DNA of 64,000 nucleotides, taken from Amycolatopsis sp. NBC_00345 (GTDB taxonomy: Bacteria > Actinomycetota > Actinomycetes > Mycobacteriales > Pseudonocardiaceae). The notes under the pieces are model-generated. The model was given only the letters and a program-made list of their open reading frames with translations. It was not told the DNA's origin and made no database searches. Each line of letters starts with the position of its first letter. The first letter of the stretch is position 1. The translations under genes and the position numbers were made by a program. The stretch lies in assembly GCF_036116635.1 (NCBI RefSeq), contig NZ_CP107995.1:6138001-6202000 (forward strand). Reading direction: 5' to 3'. Shown one piece after another: positions 17,088 through 25,306 of this stretch.

Positions 17088-18092
17088 CTAACCCAGGTAC
17101 TTCTTCAGGTCGTCCAGTACGCGCATTGCACCGATCGGGCCGAGGCCGAGGAACCAGACCTCGTCGTCGACCGGGATGGCGTGTTTCGCCTTGACCGCGC
17201 CGAGGCCGGCCCACAGGCCGCTCGAAGTCACCGCCTTCTCGTCCGGTGAGGGGCCCGCGCCGTAGCTGGAGTAGAAGATCCAGTCGGCGTCGGCCTCGTC
17301 GATGCGCTCCTTCGAGATCTGCGCGGCGAGTTCGTTGATGTTCTGGTTGGCCGGGCGCGCCAGTCCGACGTCCTTGAGGATGACGCCGATGAACGACAGG
17401 TTCCCGTACAGCCGGATGTTGCCGGACAGGAAGCGCAGCAACGAGATCTTGGGCGCGCCGGTGATCCCGGCCTTCACCTCGTCGGCCTTCTTCTGGTAGT
17501 CGTTCAGCGCCGCGACGGCCGGGTTCTCGTCGCCGAGGGCCGCCGCCACCAGCAGGAAGTTCTCCTTCCACGGGAAGCCGGGGCGGATGCTGAACACCGT
17601 CGGCCCGATCTTCGACAGCTGCGGGTACAGGTCGTTCGCGCGCAGCTTGCTGCCGAGGATCAGGTCCGGCTGCAGTGACGCGATCTTCTCCAGGTTCAGG
17701 TTGTTGATGTCGCCGACCGCCGGGATCCCCTTGACCCGGTCGGCGAGGTACGACGGCACCCCGGTCTGGCCCGCGGTGGTGGCCATGCCGACGGGCGTGA
17801 CGCCGAGCGCCAGCACGTCGTCGAGTTCACCGCTGTCCAGCACGACGACGCGCGTGGGCTTCTTCTCCAGCTTCGTCTGCCCCAGCGCGTGGGTCACCGT
17901 GCGCGGGAAGACGCCCGGGCCGACGTCGGCCTTGAGCTTCGCGGTTTCGGCGTCCGCCGTGGAGAAGAGCCGCCCGCCGGTGGCGACGTCCTTGTCGCCC
18001 ACCCCGGAGGTCGTGGTGTTGGCGGGCTGGCTGCAGGCGCCGGCGAGGGTGGCGGCGGCGAGCACGGCGGCCACCTTGGTCCATCTGGCCAT
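17088..18092 (-). CDS. Iron-siderophore ABC transporter substrate-binding lipoprotein
   Basis: The 334-residue protein has a lipobox (TLAGAC, Cys at 20) and the FepB/FhuD-type periplasmic binding fold (TRVVVLDSGELDDVLALGV; LEKIASLQPDLILGSKL; CDS end DDLKKYLG). It would bind a ferric siderophore at the outer face of the membrane. It is the last gene of a four-gene leftward operon behind two permeases and an ATPase. The siderophore type cannot be read from sequence, and no siderophore biosynthesis genes are present. Confidence 0.9.
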   Translation of the reverse strand: MARWTKVAAVLAAATLAGACSQPANTTTSGVGDKDVATGGRLFSTADAETAKLKADVGPGVFPRTVTHALGQTKLEKKPTRVVVLDSGELDDVLALGVTPVGMATTAGQTGVPSYLADRVKGIPAVGDINNLNLEKIASLQPDLILGSKLRANDLYPQLSKIGPTVFSIRPGFPWKENFLLVAAALGDENPAVAALNDYQKKADEVKAGITGAPKISLLRFLSGNIRLYGNLSFIGVILKDVGLARPANQNINELAAQISKERIDEADADWIFYSSYGAGPSPDEKAVTSSGLWAGLGAVKAKHAIPVDDEVWFLGLGPIGAMRVLDDLKKYLG

Positions 18093-18125
18093 CTGGGGCT
18101 TTCCTTTCGCGGGACCGGGTCTTTC

Positions 18126-18938
18126 CTAGGACCGGGTGGCGGGCGGGCCGGCGCGGTGCCGGCCGATCGGGACGACCATGGGGGTGCCGGACACGGGGTC
18201 GTCGATGATCCGGCACGGCAGGCCGAACACGTCCTCGACCAGTTCGGCGGTGAGGATGTCCCCGGGCGCGCCCTCGGCGGCGATCCGCCCGGCCTTCATG
18301 GCGATCAGGTGATCGCCGTAGCGGGCGGCGAGGTTGAGGTCGTGCAGCACGATGACCACCGTGGTGCCGTCCGCGCGGTTCAGGTCCGACAACAGGTCCA
18401 GCACCTCGATCTGGTGACTGATGTCGAGGAACGTGGTGGGCTCGTCGAGCAGCAGCAACGGCGTCCGCTGCGCCAGCGCCATCGCGATCCACACCCGCTG
18501 CCGCTGCCCGCCGGAAAGCTCGTCGACCGGACGGCTCGCCAGCTCGACGGTGTCGGTGGCGAGCATCGCGCGGGCCACGGCCTCGTCGTCCTCGGCGGTC
18601 CAGCGGCGGAAGAGGCCCTGGTGCGGGTAGCGGCCGCGGCCGACCAGGTCGGCGACGGTGATGCCCTCCGGCGCGGTCGGCGACTGCGGCAGCAGGCCCA
18701 GCACCGTCGCGACATCCTTGCTGCGCAAGGAGGAGATGCTCTTCCCGTCGAGGTACACGGCGCCGGCGGACGGGCTGAGCAGGCGGGCGAGGCCGCGCAG
18801 CAGCGTCGACTTCCCGCAGGCGTTGGTCCCGACGATCATCGTGACCCGGCCTTCGGGGATCGCCGCGGTGAGGTCGTCCACGACCGTCACCGGGCCGTAG
18901 CCGAGGCTCAGGTGCTCGGTGCGCAAGGTGGGGGTCAA
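18126..18938 (-). CDS. Iron-siderophore ABC transporter ATP-binding protein (FepC type)
   Basis: The 270-residue ATPase has Walker A GTNACGKST, Q-loop LLPQSP, signature LSGGQRQRV and Walker B LLLLDEP, followed by the switch His in VLHDLNLAARYGD. These are typical of FecE/FepC importers. It would energise siderophore uptake with the two permeases upstream in the operon and the binding protein downstream. Confidence 0.93.
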   Translation of the reverse strand: MTPTLRTEHLSLGYGPVTVVDDLTAAIPEGRVTMIVGTNACGKSTLLRGLARLLSPSAGAVYLDGKSISSLRSKDVATVLGLLPQSPTAPEGITVADLVGRGRYPHQGLFRRWTAEDDEAVARAMLATDTVELASRPVDELSGGQRQRVWIAMALAQRTPLLLLDEPTTFLDISHQIEVLDLLSDLNRADGTTVVIVLHDLNLAARYGDHLIAMKAGRIAAEGAPGDILTAELVEDVFGLPCRIIDDPVSGTPMVVPIGRHRAGPPATRS

Positions 18939-18951
18939 CAGCTGTTCCCTT

Positions 18952-19992
18952 TCAGACTCGGCCGGCGCGGTTCGCGGTCGCGAGCAGCAGGAGCAGGTAC
19001 GGCGCGCCGACCGCGCCCGTGACGACCCCGACCGGCAGCTGCGAGCCGAGCAGGTGCTGCGCGGCGAAGTCGCCGAGCAGGGTCACGAGCGCGCCGGTGA
19101 GCGCGGGCGGGACGAGGCCGGTCCGGGCGCCGCCGGTCAGCCGGGTCGCGATCGGGTTGGCCACGAACGCGACGAACGCCACCGGGCCCGCCGCCGCGGT
19201 CGCGAACGCGGCGAACGCCGTCGCCACCACGAGCAGCAGGAGCCGGGTCCGCTCGACGCGCAGGCCGAGGCCCGCCGCCGTGTCGTCGCCGAGCTGCAGC
19301 CCGGTGAGCGCGCGGCCGAGCACCAGCGCCGCGGGCACCAGCACCACCAGCGCGATCGCGAGCGGCACGACGTGGTCCCAGCCGCGCCCGTTGAGGTTCC
19401 CGGTGAGCCACACCAGCGCCTGCTGCGCGAGCGTGACGTCGGCCCAGGTCATCAGGTACGAGACGACGCTGGTCAGCACCGCGCCGACGCCGACGCCGAT
19501 CAGCACGAGCCGGTAGCCGCTCACCCCGCCGCGGCGCGCGAGCAGGTAGATCACCGTGCCGGTGACGAGCGCGCCGCCGAGCGCCGCGGCCGAGACCACC
19601 GCGCCGGACACGCCGAACAGGACGATGCACAGCACGGCCGCGGCGCTCGCGCCCTGCGTCACCCCGATCACGTCGGGGCTCGCCAGCGGGTTCCGCAGCA
19701 GGCGCTGGAAAAGCGCGCCCGCGAGTCCGAACGCGACACCCACGAGCAGGCCCGTGACGGCCCGCGGCAGGCGCAGCTCCGTCACCACGTACGCGCCGCC
19801 GCCGGTGCCGTCGCCCAGCAGGATGCCGGGCAGGTCGCCGAGCGGCACGGTGAAGTCGCCGACAGCCAGCGAAAGCGCGAAGACCACCACCAGGGCCACG
19901 GCCAGCACGAGCGAGACGACCCGGGCGCGCGCGGCCCCGTGGCGCCGGGCCGTCCTGACCACGCGGACGGCCTCGGCGAGCGGCGCGCTCAC
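18952..19992 (-). CDS. Iron-siderophore ABC transporter permease (FecCD family), second subunit
   Basis: The 346-residue FecCD permease has about nine to ten membrane helices and the family motifs LRLPRAVTGLLVGVAFGLAG and GPVAFVAFVANPIATRL. The true start is the GTG at 19992, which overlaps the stop of the upstream permease by four bases. A longer frame reaching 20253 is antisense-like shadow sequence of the neighbouring gene. It pairs with the upstream permease as a heterodimeric channel. Confidence 0.92.
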   Translation of the reverse strand: MSAPLAEAVRVVRTARRHGAARARVVSLVLAVALVVVFALSLAVGDFTVPLGDLPGILLGDGTGGGAYVVTELRLPRAVTGLLVGVAFGLAGALFQRLLRNPLASPDVIGVTQGASAAAVLCIVLFGVSGAVVSAAALGGALVTGTVIYLLARRGGVSGYRLVLIGVGVGAVLTSVVSYLMTWADVTLAQQALVWLTGNLNGRGWDHVVPLAIALVVLVPAALVLGRALTGLQLGDDTAAGLGLRVERTRLLLLVVATAFAAFATAAAGPVAFVAFVANPIATRLTGGARTGLVPPALTGALVTLLGDFAAQHLLGSQLPVGVVTGAVGAPYLLLLLATANRAGRV

Positions 19993-21008
19993 ACCGTCAC
20001 CAGCTTCCGGCGGCACACCAGCACGATGAACAGCGGCGCCCCGATCACCGCGGTGACGATGCCCACCTGCACCTCGGCGGGGCGCGCGACGACCCGGCCG
20101 ACCACATCGGACACCAGCAGCAGCAACGGCGAGATCAGCGCCGAGTACGGCAGCAGCCACCGGTGGTCCGGCCCGGTGATCAGCCGCGCCACGTGCGGCA
20201 CGGTCAGGCCGACGAACGCGATCGGGCCCGCGATCGCCGTCGCGGATCCACAAAGGACGACCACGGCGAGCGCGCAGACCACGCGCGCGACGGCGACGTT
20301 CTGGCCCAGCGCGCGGGCGACGTCCTCCCCCAGCGCCAGCGCGTTCAGCATCCGCGCGGACACCAGCGCCAGCACCACGCCGACGACGATGAACGGGACG
20401 GCCTGGGTGATCGTGGCCTCGTCCCGGCCGGTGAGCGAGCCGACCTGCCAGAACCGGTACTGGTCGAACGTCGTGGCGTCGGTGAGCAGCAGCCCGCTCG
20501 TCACGGACTGGAGCGCGGCCGTCACCGCCGCACCCGCGAGGGCGAGCTTCATCGGTGTCGCGCCGACGCGGCCGAGCGCGCTGATCCCGTACACCACGGC
20601 ACCGGCGGCCGCCGCGCCCGCGAAGCCGAACCAGACGTAGCCGGTGACGCTGGTGATACCGAGCGTGCTGATGCCCAGCACCACGAACAGCGCGGCGCCG
20701 GCGTTCACCCCGAGCAGGCCGGGGTCGGCGAGCGGATTCCGCGTGGCGCCTTGGATGACGGCGCCGGACAGTCCCAGCGCGACTCCCGCGAGCACCCCGG
20801 CGAGTGTCCTCGGCAGGCGCAGCTCGCGGACCACGAGGTGATCGGGATTGGCGGCGTCGAAGTGGAACAGTGCGTCGAGGACGGCCGCAAAGGACAGTCC
20901 CCGCGACCCGACGGCGATGCTGAGCAGCACGGCCAGCACCAGCGCGACGGCGAGCACAACCAGCCCGGACGTCAGGGAAAGCGCTCTCGGCCGGGCACGG
21001 TCAGCCAC
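19989..21008 (-). CDS. Iron-siderophore ABC transporter permease (FecCD family), first subunit
   Basis: The 339-residue permease heads the siderophore-uptake operon. Family marks are LRLPRTLAGVLAGVALGLSG at about residue 65 and GPIAFVGLTVPHVAR near residue 265. An IdeR/DtxR-like box lies 30-48 bases upstream of the start, so the operon is expected to be repressed when iron is plentiful. It is co-translated with the second permease. Confidence 0.92.
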   Translation of the reverse strand: MADRARPRALSLTSGLVVLAVALVLAVLLSIAVGSRGLSFAAVLDALFHFDAANPDHLVVRELRLPRTLAGVLAGVALGLSGAVIQGATRNPLADPGLLGVNAGAALFVVLGISTLGITSVTGYVWFGFAGAAAAGAVVYGISALGRVGATPMKLALAGAAVTAALQSVTSGLLLTDATTFDQYRFWQVGSLTGRDEATITQAVPFIVVGVVLALVSARMLNALALGEDVARALGQNVAVARVVCALAVVVLCGSATAIAGPIAFVGLTVPHVARLITGPDHRWLLPYSALISPLLLLVSDVVGRVVARPAEVQVGIVTAVIGAPLFIVLVCRRKLVTV

Positions 21009-21037
21009 AGTTCTTTACCTTTGCGGGGCGGGGGCGA

Positions 21038-21056
21038 TTAGGCTTGGCTAATCTAC
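21038..21056 (-). promoter_or_regulatory. IdeR/DtxR-type iron box
   Basis: TTAGGCTTGGCTAATCTAC matches the 19-base IdeR consensus TTAGGTTAGGCTAACCTAA at 15 positions. It sits just upstream of the siderophore permease operon, where the repressor would block transcription in high iron. This box and the gene content agree, so the call is fairly firm. Confidence 0.75.
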
Positions 21057-21137
21057 CTCTCGCGCGCGAGAACTCCACTGTCGGCTAAGTCACCGCAGCC
21101 CTTAAGTCACCGCAGCGCCTGAATCACCCGAAGAGAA

Positions 21138-21171
21138 AGGGCCCGTCACCGCCGGTGCGGTGACGGGCCCT
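21138..21171 (-). terminator. Intrinsic terminator of lsr2
   Basis: A perfect 14-bp stem (21138-21151 and 21158-21171) with a six-base loop begins 13 bases after the lsr2 stop. On the leftward strand it is followed by TTTCTCTTC, a short U-rich tract. Confidence 0.8.
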
Positions 21172-21183
21172 CCCCCGTGCGGT

Positions 21184-21600
21184 TCAGGCGTTCGCCTTCT
21201 TGCGCGGGGCACGCTTGCGGGCGGGCTTGGCGGGGGCCTCTTCGACCTCCACGATTTCCTCGCGCTCCTCGTAGGCCTTGACGATCTCGGCCGGCAGCCT
21301 GCCCCGGTCGGAGACCGCGAAGCCGTTGGCCTCCGCCCACTCGCGCATGAGGCGGTTGCGCTCGCGGTCGGCCGCGGACGACGTCGGACGCGGGGCCTGG
21401 CCCGCGGCCAGCCGGACCTTGCGGCCACCGGTCCGGCGGGAGGCGGCCACGTAACGGGCCAGCTCGTCACGAAGGGCGGCGGCGTTGTCTTCCGACAAGT
21501 CGATCTCGTAACTAACACCGTCGAGACTGAACGGGACGGTCTGCTCGGCGATGCTGCCGTCGATGTCGTCGACCATCTCGACGTGAACCTTCTGCGCCAT
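21184..21600 (-). CDS. lsr2: Lsr2-family nucleoid-associated protein
   Basis: The 138-residue protein has the Lsr2 oligomerisation start (MAQKVHVEMVDDIDGS), the beta-hairpin GVSYEIDLSEDNA, and the C-terminal DNA-binding part REWAEANGF followed by the AT-hook-like SDRGRLPAEIV, with the RGR that inserts in the minor groove. A Lys/Arg/Ala tail ends the protein. Lsr2 bridges and silences AT-rich, often acquired, DNA. The ATG at 21600 begins the conserved MAQKV; a start six codons earlier is less likely. A strong terminator follows. Confidence 0.95.
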   Translation of the reverse strand: MAQKVHVEMVDDIDGSIAEQTVPFSLDGVSYEIDLSEDNAAALRDELARYVAASRRTGGRKVRLAAGQAPRPTSSAADRERNRLMREWAEANGFAVSDRGRLPAEIVKAYEEREEIVEVEEAPAKPARKRAPRKKANA

Positions 21601-21673
21601 GGTTCGTCGTTCCTTCACCTTCTACAGGATGTGCCTGGGCGAACCCTATCGTGTCGACTAATGTCGCGCTCTG

Positions 21674-22234
21674 TCACACGCCCCATTCCTCTCTGGACAG
21701 GGCGTACTCGACATCCCCGTGTTCCGCGCCTTCGAGGTATTCCGGCCACTCGAGGAAGAAGGTGCGCACGTGCCTGAGCCCGGCCTTCTCCAGCACCCGC
21801 CGGGAACGCGTGTTGACGGTCATCGTGGTGGCGACGACCCGTTCGACGCCGGGACCGGTGAAAACCCGGTCGACCACCGCGCGCAGCCCTTCGGTCGCGA
21901 AACCGCGTCCCCACACCGCCGGCCGCAGGCGATAGCCCAGTTCGATGCCGCCGTCCAGCCCGGCACTCACGGCGGGGCGAGCGGAGAACCAGCCCAGGAA
22001 CCGGCCCGTCCCGGTTTCCTCCGCGACGAAACAACCGTGCTCGTGGGACCGCTCGCGGTATTCCGCGAGGAACCCCGGAAGCGTCGAGTTCTCGACGACC
22101 TCGCGCGGCACCGGGCGCCCGTCGTCGATGAACCGCATCACCTCCGGGTCGCCGTGAAGCGCGGCGAGATCGGCTGCGTCGCCCGGCGTGAACGGGCGCA
22201 GGCGCAGCCGTGGCGTTTCGGTCCAGTTCGTCAC
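21674..22234 (-). CDS. GNAT acetyltransferase (RimJ/RimL-like)
   Basis: The 186-residue protein fits the RimJ/RimL type GNAT fold: TPRLRLRPFTPGDA at the start, ELGYRLRPAVWGRGFATEGL for the acetyl-CoA loop (RxxxG at about 112-117), and NTRSRRVLEKAGL near residue 145. It would acetylate an amine of a protein or small molecule; the substrate is unknown. I chose the GTG at 22234, which begins the conserved region, over an upstream ATG. A strong hairpin separates it from the phosphoesterase gene upstream on the same strand, so it probably has its own promoter. Confidence 0.83.
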   Translation of the reverse strand: MTNWTETPRLRLRPFTPGDAADLAALHGDPEVMRFIDDGRPVPREVVENSTLPGFLAEYRERSHEHGCFVAEETGTGRFLGWFSARPAVSAGLDGGIELGYRLRPAVWGRGFATEGLRAVVDRVFTGPGVERVVATTMTVNTRSRRVLEKAGLRHVRTFFLEWPEYLEGAEHGDVEYALSREEWGV

Positions 22235-22284
22235 ACGCGGGATTGGACCAGCCCCGGAACCCCTTTCGCAAACGCCTTTTCCAC

Positions 22285-22324
22285 GCCGAAGGCCACCGGG
22301 CAGGATCACCCGGTGGCCTTCGGC
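22285..22324 (-). terminator. Hairpin terminator after the phosphoesterase gene
   Basis: A perfect 16-bp stem (22285-22300 and 22309-22324) with an eight-base loop lies 17 bases after the stop of the leftward phosphoesterase gene. No clear U tract follows, as is common in actinobacteria. Confidence 0.65.
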
Positions 22325-22340
22325 TGGAGCAGTTACCGCG

Positions 22341-23981
22341 TCAGTGGTGACCGCCGGGAGCGGCCGCCCCCGTCTTCGGGTCCAGCGGGAGCTTGCCCGC
22401 CTGCGGCCACCAGAAGTTGAACATGTTCCACAGCCCGCCGGACCGGCTGTCGAACGAGGAGTCGCCCACGCGGCCGGCGAACCAGTTGTCCTCGATGAAC
22501 TGCAGCACCGAGGTCTGGTCGGTCCGGGTGTGGTCGACGTAGTTCACCTTGCTGTACGGCGAGATGACCAGCATCGGCAGGCGCGGGCCGTAACCGCAGC
22601 GGTCCGCGTACTTGCCCTGCGTGGTCGGCTTGCCGGTGCAGACCGACTGGTCCTGCGAGGCGTCCTTCGAGCCGTTCACGACCGTCGCGCCGACGTGGTC
22701 GTACCAGCCGTCCGAGTCGTCGTAGGCGAGCACGACGGCGGTGGAGCGCCAGTCCGGCGACTTCTGGATCTGGTTGATCTCGTTCACGACGAACTGCTGC
22801 TCGTCCAGCGGGTCGGAGTAGCCCGCGTGGCCGTCCTGGTATTCGGGCGCCTTGAGGAAGCTCACCGCGGGCATCGAGCCGGCCTTCAGCGAGTCGTTGA
22901 AGTCGCTGACGTCGTACTGGTGGTTCGCGCGGTCGGTCTGGCCGATCGCCTGCACCGAGGACGGCGCCAGGTGGTGCGGGTTCGCCGTGGACGCGTAGTA
23001 CTGGAACGGCTCGTGGTGCGGGCTGTAGTCCACGGAGGACTGGGCGCCCACGTTCGCGTGCTGCGCGCCGCACTGCGCGTAACCGTTCGCGGTGCCGGTG
23101 GGCTTGAAGCCGCCCTGGAACCAGCCCCACGTGACGTGCCGCGAGTTGAGCAGGTCACCGACGTTGCGGCCCTGCATCGCGCCGAGGTTGTCGGTGGCGG
23201 TGTGGTTCTTGTCGGAGCAGTCGTCCCACGCCGGGTCCGGGTCGTTGATGACCGTGCCGACGCCCTTGGCGTCCGGCGACTGGGTGACGTAGGCGTCCGT
23301 GGCCGGCTCGTGGGTGACCGGGTCGACCGCCTGCATGCCGTGCGTCTGGCCCGAGATCAGGTTGATCGCGCCCGGGGTGGACGGGCCGAACACGGTGTTG
23401 AACGAGTTGTCGCTCAGCGCGTAGTTCTGCGCGTAGTTCCACATGCCGGTGACGGTGTTGCCGTCGTAGTAGTCCATCACCAGGCCCGGCTCGCCGAACA
23501 GCACGGGCTGCCCGGTGCACTTGTCCGTCTCGGTCTTCTCGACGAACTTGTCCATCTTGCCGCCGTTGAAGGCGGCCTGCTCCGCGCCGTAACCGTGGTT
23601 CTGGTCGCAGGTCAGCGCCTGGTCGGGGCCGAGCCGCTTGGGGTTGTAGGCGTTCGGGTTGTCCGTCATGAGCTGCGGCGAAAGCCCGTTGACCTTCGGG
23701 GTGTTGCGCGCGGCCTGGAACGGGGTGCCGTTCTCGTTGGTCGCGTTCGGGTAGCTGCCGAAGTAGTGGTCGAACGAGATGTTCTCGCCGAAGATCACCA
23801 CGACGTGCTTGATCGGGGTGAGCGTCGGCAGCCACGACGCGGGCTGGGGGCGCAGCGGCTGGGCGTCCGCCGACGTCGCCGCGGAGCCGGTGACGATCAC
23901 CAGCGCGGCCGCCGAAGCGAGCGCGCCGGCGCCGAGCAGCCGCCGTGACCGGCGGCGCCGTCTGCCGATTCCTGTGTCCAC
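22341..23981 (-). CDS. Secreted phosphoesterase (phospholipase C / acid phosphatase family)
   Basis: The 546-residue protein has an arginine-rich signal peptide (residues 1 to about 40) and then the family motif HVVVIFGENISFDHYFG, with the Glu-Asn-x-Ser-Phe-Asp metal and catalytic site. The motif DNSFNTVFGPSTPGAINL near 195 and ILAYDDSD-type residues near 415 also fit. Relatives cleave phosphate esters, including phospholipids. It begins 52 bases after the efeB stop on the same strand, so it may belong to the iron-uptake transcript. Export could be by Sec or Tat, as the basic start has several Arg pairs. Confidence 0.85.
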   Translation of the reverse strand: MDTGIGRRRRRSRRLLGAGALASAAALVIVTGSAATSADAQPLRPQPASWLPTLTPIKHVVVIFGENISFDHYFGSYPNATNENGTPFQAARNTPKVNGLSPQLMTDNPNAYNPKRLGPDQALTCDQNHGYGAEQAAFNGGKMDKFVEKTETDKCTGQPVLFGEPGLVMDYYDGNTVTGMWNYAQNYALSDNSFNTVFGPSTPGAINLISGQTHGMQAVDPVTHEPATDAYVTQSPDAKGVGTVINDPDPAWDDCSDKNHTATDNLGAMQGRNVGDLLNSRHVTWGWFQGGFKPTGTANGYAQCGAQHANVGAQSSVDYSPHHEPFQYYASTANPHHLAPSSVQAIGQTDRANHQYDVSDFNDSLKAGSMPAVSFLKAPEYQDGHAGYSDPLDEQQFVVNEINQIQKSPDWRSTAVVLAYDDSDGWYDHVGATVVNGSKDASQDQSVCTGKPTTQGKYADRCGYGPRLPMLVISPYSKVNYVDHTRTDQTSVLQFIEDNWFAGRVGDSSFDSRSGGLWNMFNFWWPQAGKLPLDPKTGAAAPGGHH

Positions 23982-24033
23982 TGGGGAATCCTCCTGATCT
24001 CGGTGACCTCGTGGTGGGAACTGGGGGGCCGGC

Positions 24034-25269
24034 TCAGGCGAGCAACGCCCGGCCGAAGTGGTCGTCGGGACCGGTGACCCCGGGCAGCGCGAAGAAGTAA
24101 CCGCCGCCGAACGGGGAGATGTAGTCGACCAGCGGCTCGTCCACGAGCCGCTTCTGGACCGCCTCGAACTGCCGCTCGAGGTCCTGCTGGTAGCAGAGGA
24201 AAACCAGGCCCATGTCCAGGTTGCCGTTCACGTCCACGCCGCGGTCGTAGTTGACCGCGCGGCGCAGGATCCGGCTGTTGTCGGTCTCGGCGGTGCGCGG
24301 GTTCGCCTTGCGGATGTGGCTGGTCAGCGGGATGACCGTGCCCACCGGGTCGTCGGCGTAGCGCGGCACGTCCTGCTCGTTCGCGCCGTCGAGCGGGGCG
24401 CCGGTGTCGCGCCGCCGGCCGAACATGTTCTCCTGCTCGGTGAGCGACACGCGGTCCCAGAACTCCACCAGCATCCGGATCAGCCGCACCACCTGGTAGC
24501 TGCCGCCGGTGGTCCACGCGGGCTCGCCGCCCCCGGACACCCACACCAGACGGTCCATTTCGGACTCGGCCGGGTTGGCGATGCCGTCCTTGAACCCCAT
24601 CAGGTTGCGCGGGGTGCCGGACGGTCGCGGCTGCGAGCTGAACCCGTTGATCTTCCAGCGCAGCTGCATGCCGCCGCAGGTGGCGCGGGTGATGTCGCGA
24701 AGCGCGTGCAGCACGGTGTCGGTGGACTCGGCGGAGAGGGTGAGCGACAGGTCGCCGTGGCACTGCGCCGCGTCGAGCGCGTCGTTCGGGAACATCGTCA
24801 TCGGCTTGAGCTTCGCCGGCTTGCGGTCCGCCAGCCCGTACCGGCCGTCGAACAGCGACGAGCCGGCGCCGAGCACCACGCCGAGGCTGCCCGGCGGCAC
24901 CACGGGACCGAGCACACCGGAGTCGGCCGGCGGCGCGGTGATGCCGAGCGCGGCCGGGGCCCCGCCCGTGGTCAGGAACCGCGAGCGGTCGGTGATCTCC
25001 CGGAACAGCTCGGTCAGCTCCGCGCGGTTCTCCGCGATCACGTCGAACGACGCGACCACGCTCTGCGCGGGCGGCTGCCGCAGGATCGCGGCCTGGCGGG
25101 CACCGTGGAACGGGACCGCTTCACTGTCCTGGCTGTTTTGGCTGTTTTGGCTGCCTTGGCCGGCCGCGGTCGCCGCCGAGGCCCCCACCCCGACCCCGGC
25201 GACGGCCGTCAGCCCGGCGCCGACAACGGTGCGGCGCAGGAAATGGCGGCGCGAGGATTCGGTGCTCAT
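24034..25269 (-). CDS. efeB: Deferrochelatase/DyP-type heme peroxidase EfeB
   Basis: The 411-residue protein starts with a Tat signal (SSRRHFLRRTVVGAG), needed to export a folded heme protein. It contains the DyP motif GFKDGIANP (GxxDG, with the catalytic Asp) and SHIRKANPRT with the proximal heme His. EfeB works with EfeO in acquiring iron from ferrous ion or heme. A short Asn/Ser/Gln repeat (about residues 35-47) follows the signal and is probably a linker. It lies 37 bases downstream of efeO. Confidence 0.93.
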   Translation of the reverse strand: MSTESSRRHFLRRTVVGAGLTAVAGVGVGASAATAAGQGSQNSQNSQDSEAVPFHGARQAAILRQPPAQSVVASFDVIAENRAELTELFREITDRSRFLTTGGAPAALGITAPPADSGVLGPVVPPGSLGVVLGAGSSLFDGRYGLADRKPAKLKPMTMFPNDALDAAQCHGDLSLTLSAESTDTVLHALRDITRATCGGMQLRWKINGFSSQPRPSGTPRNLMGFKDGIANPAESEMDRLVWVSGGGEPAWTTGGSYQVVRLIRMLVEFWDRVSLTEQENMFGRRRDTGAPLDGANEQDVPRYADDPVGTVIPLTSHIRKANPRTAETDNSRILRRAVNYDRGVDVNGNLDMGLVFLCYQQDLERQFEAVQKRLVDEPLVDYISPFGGGYFFALPGVTGPDDHFGRALLA

Positions 25270-25306
25270 ACTGCCGCCTCCGCGGGAAGAAGTACGTCGG
25301 CGGTGC

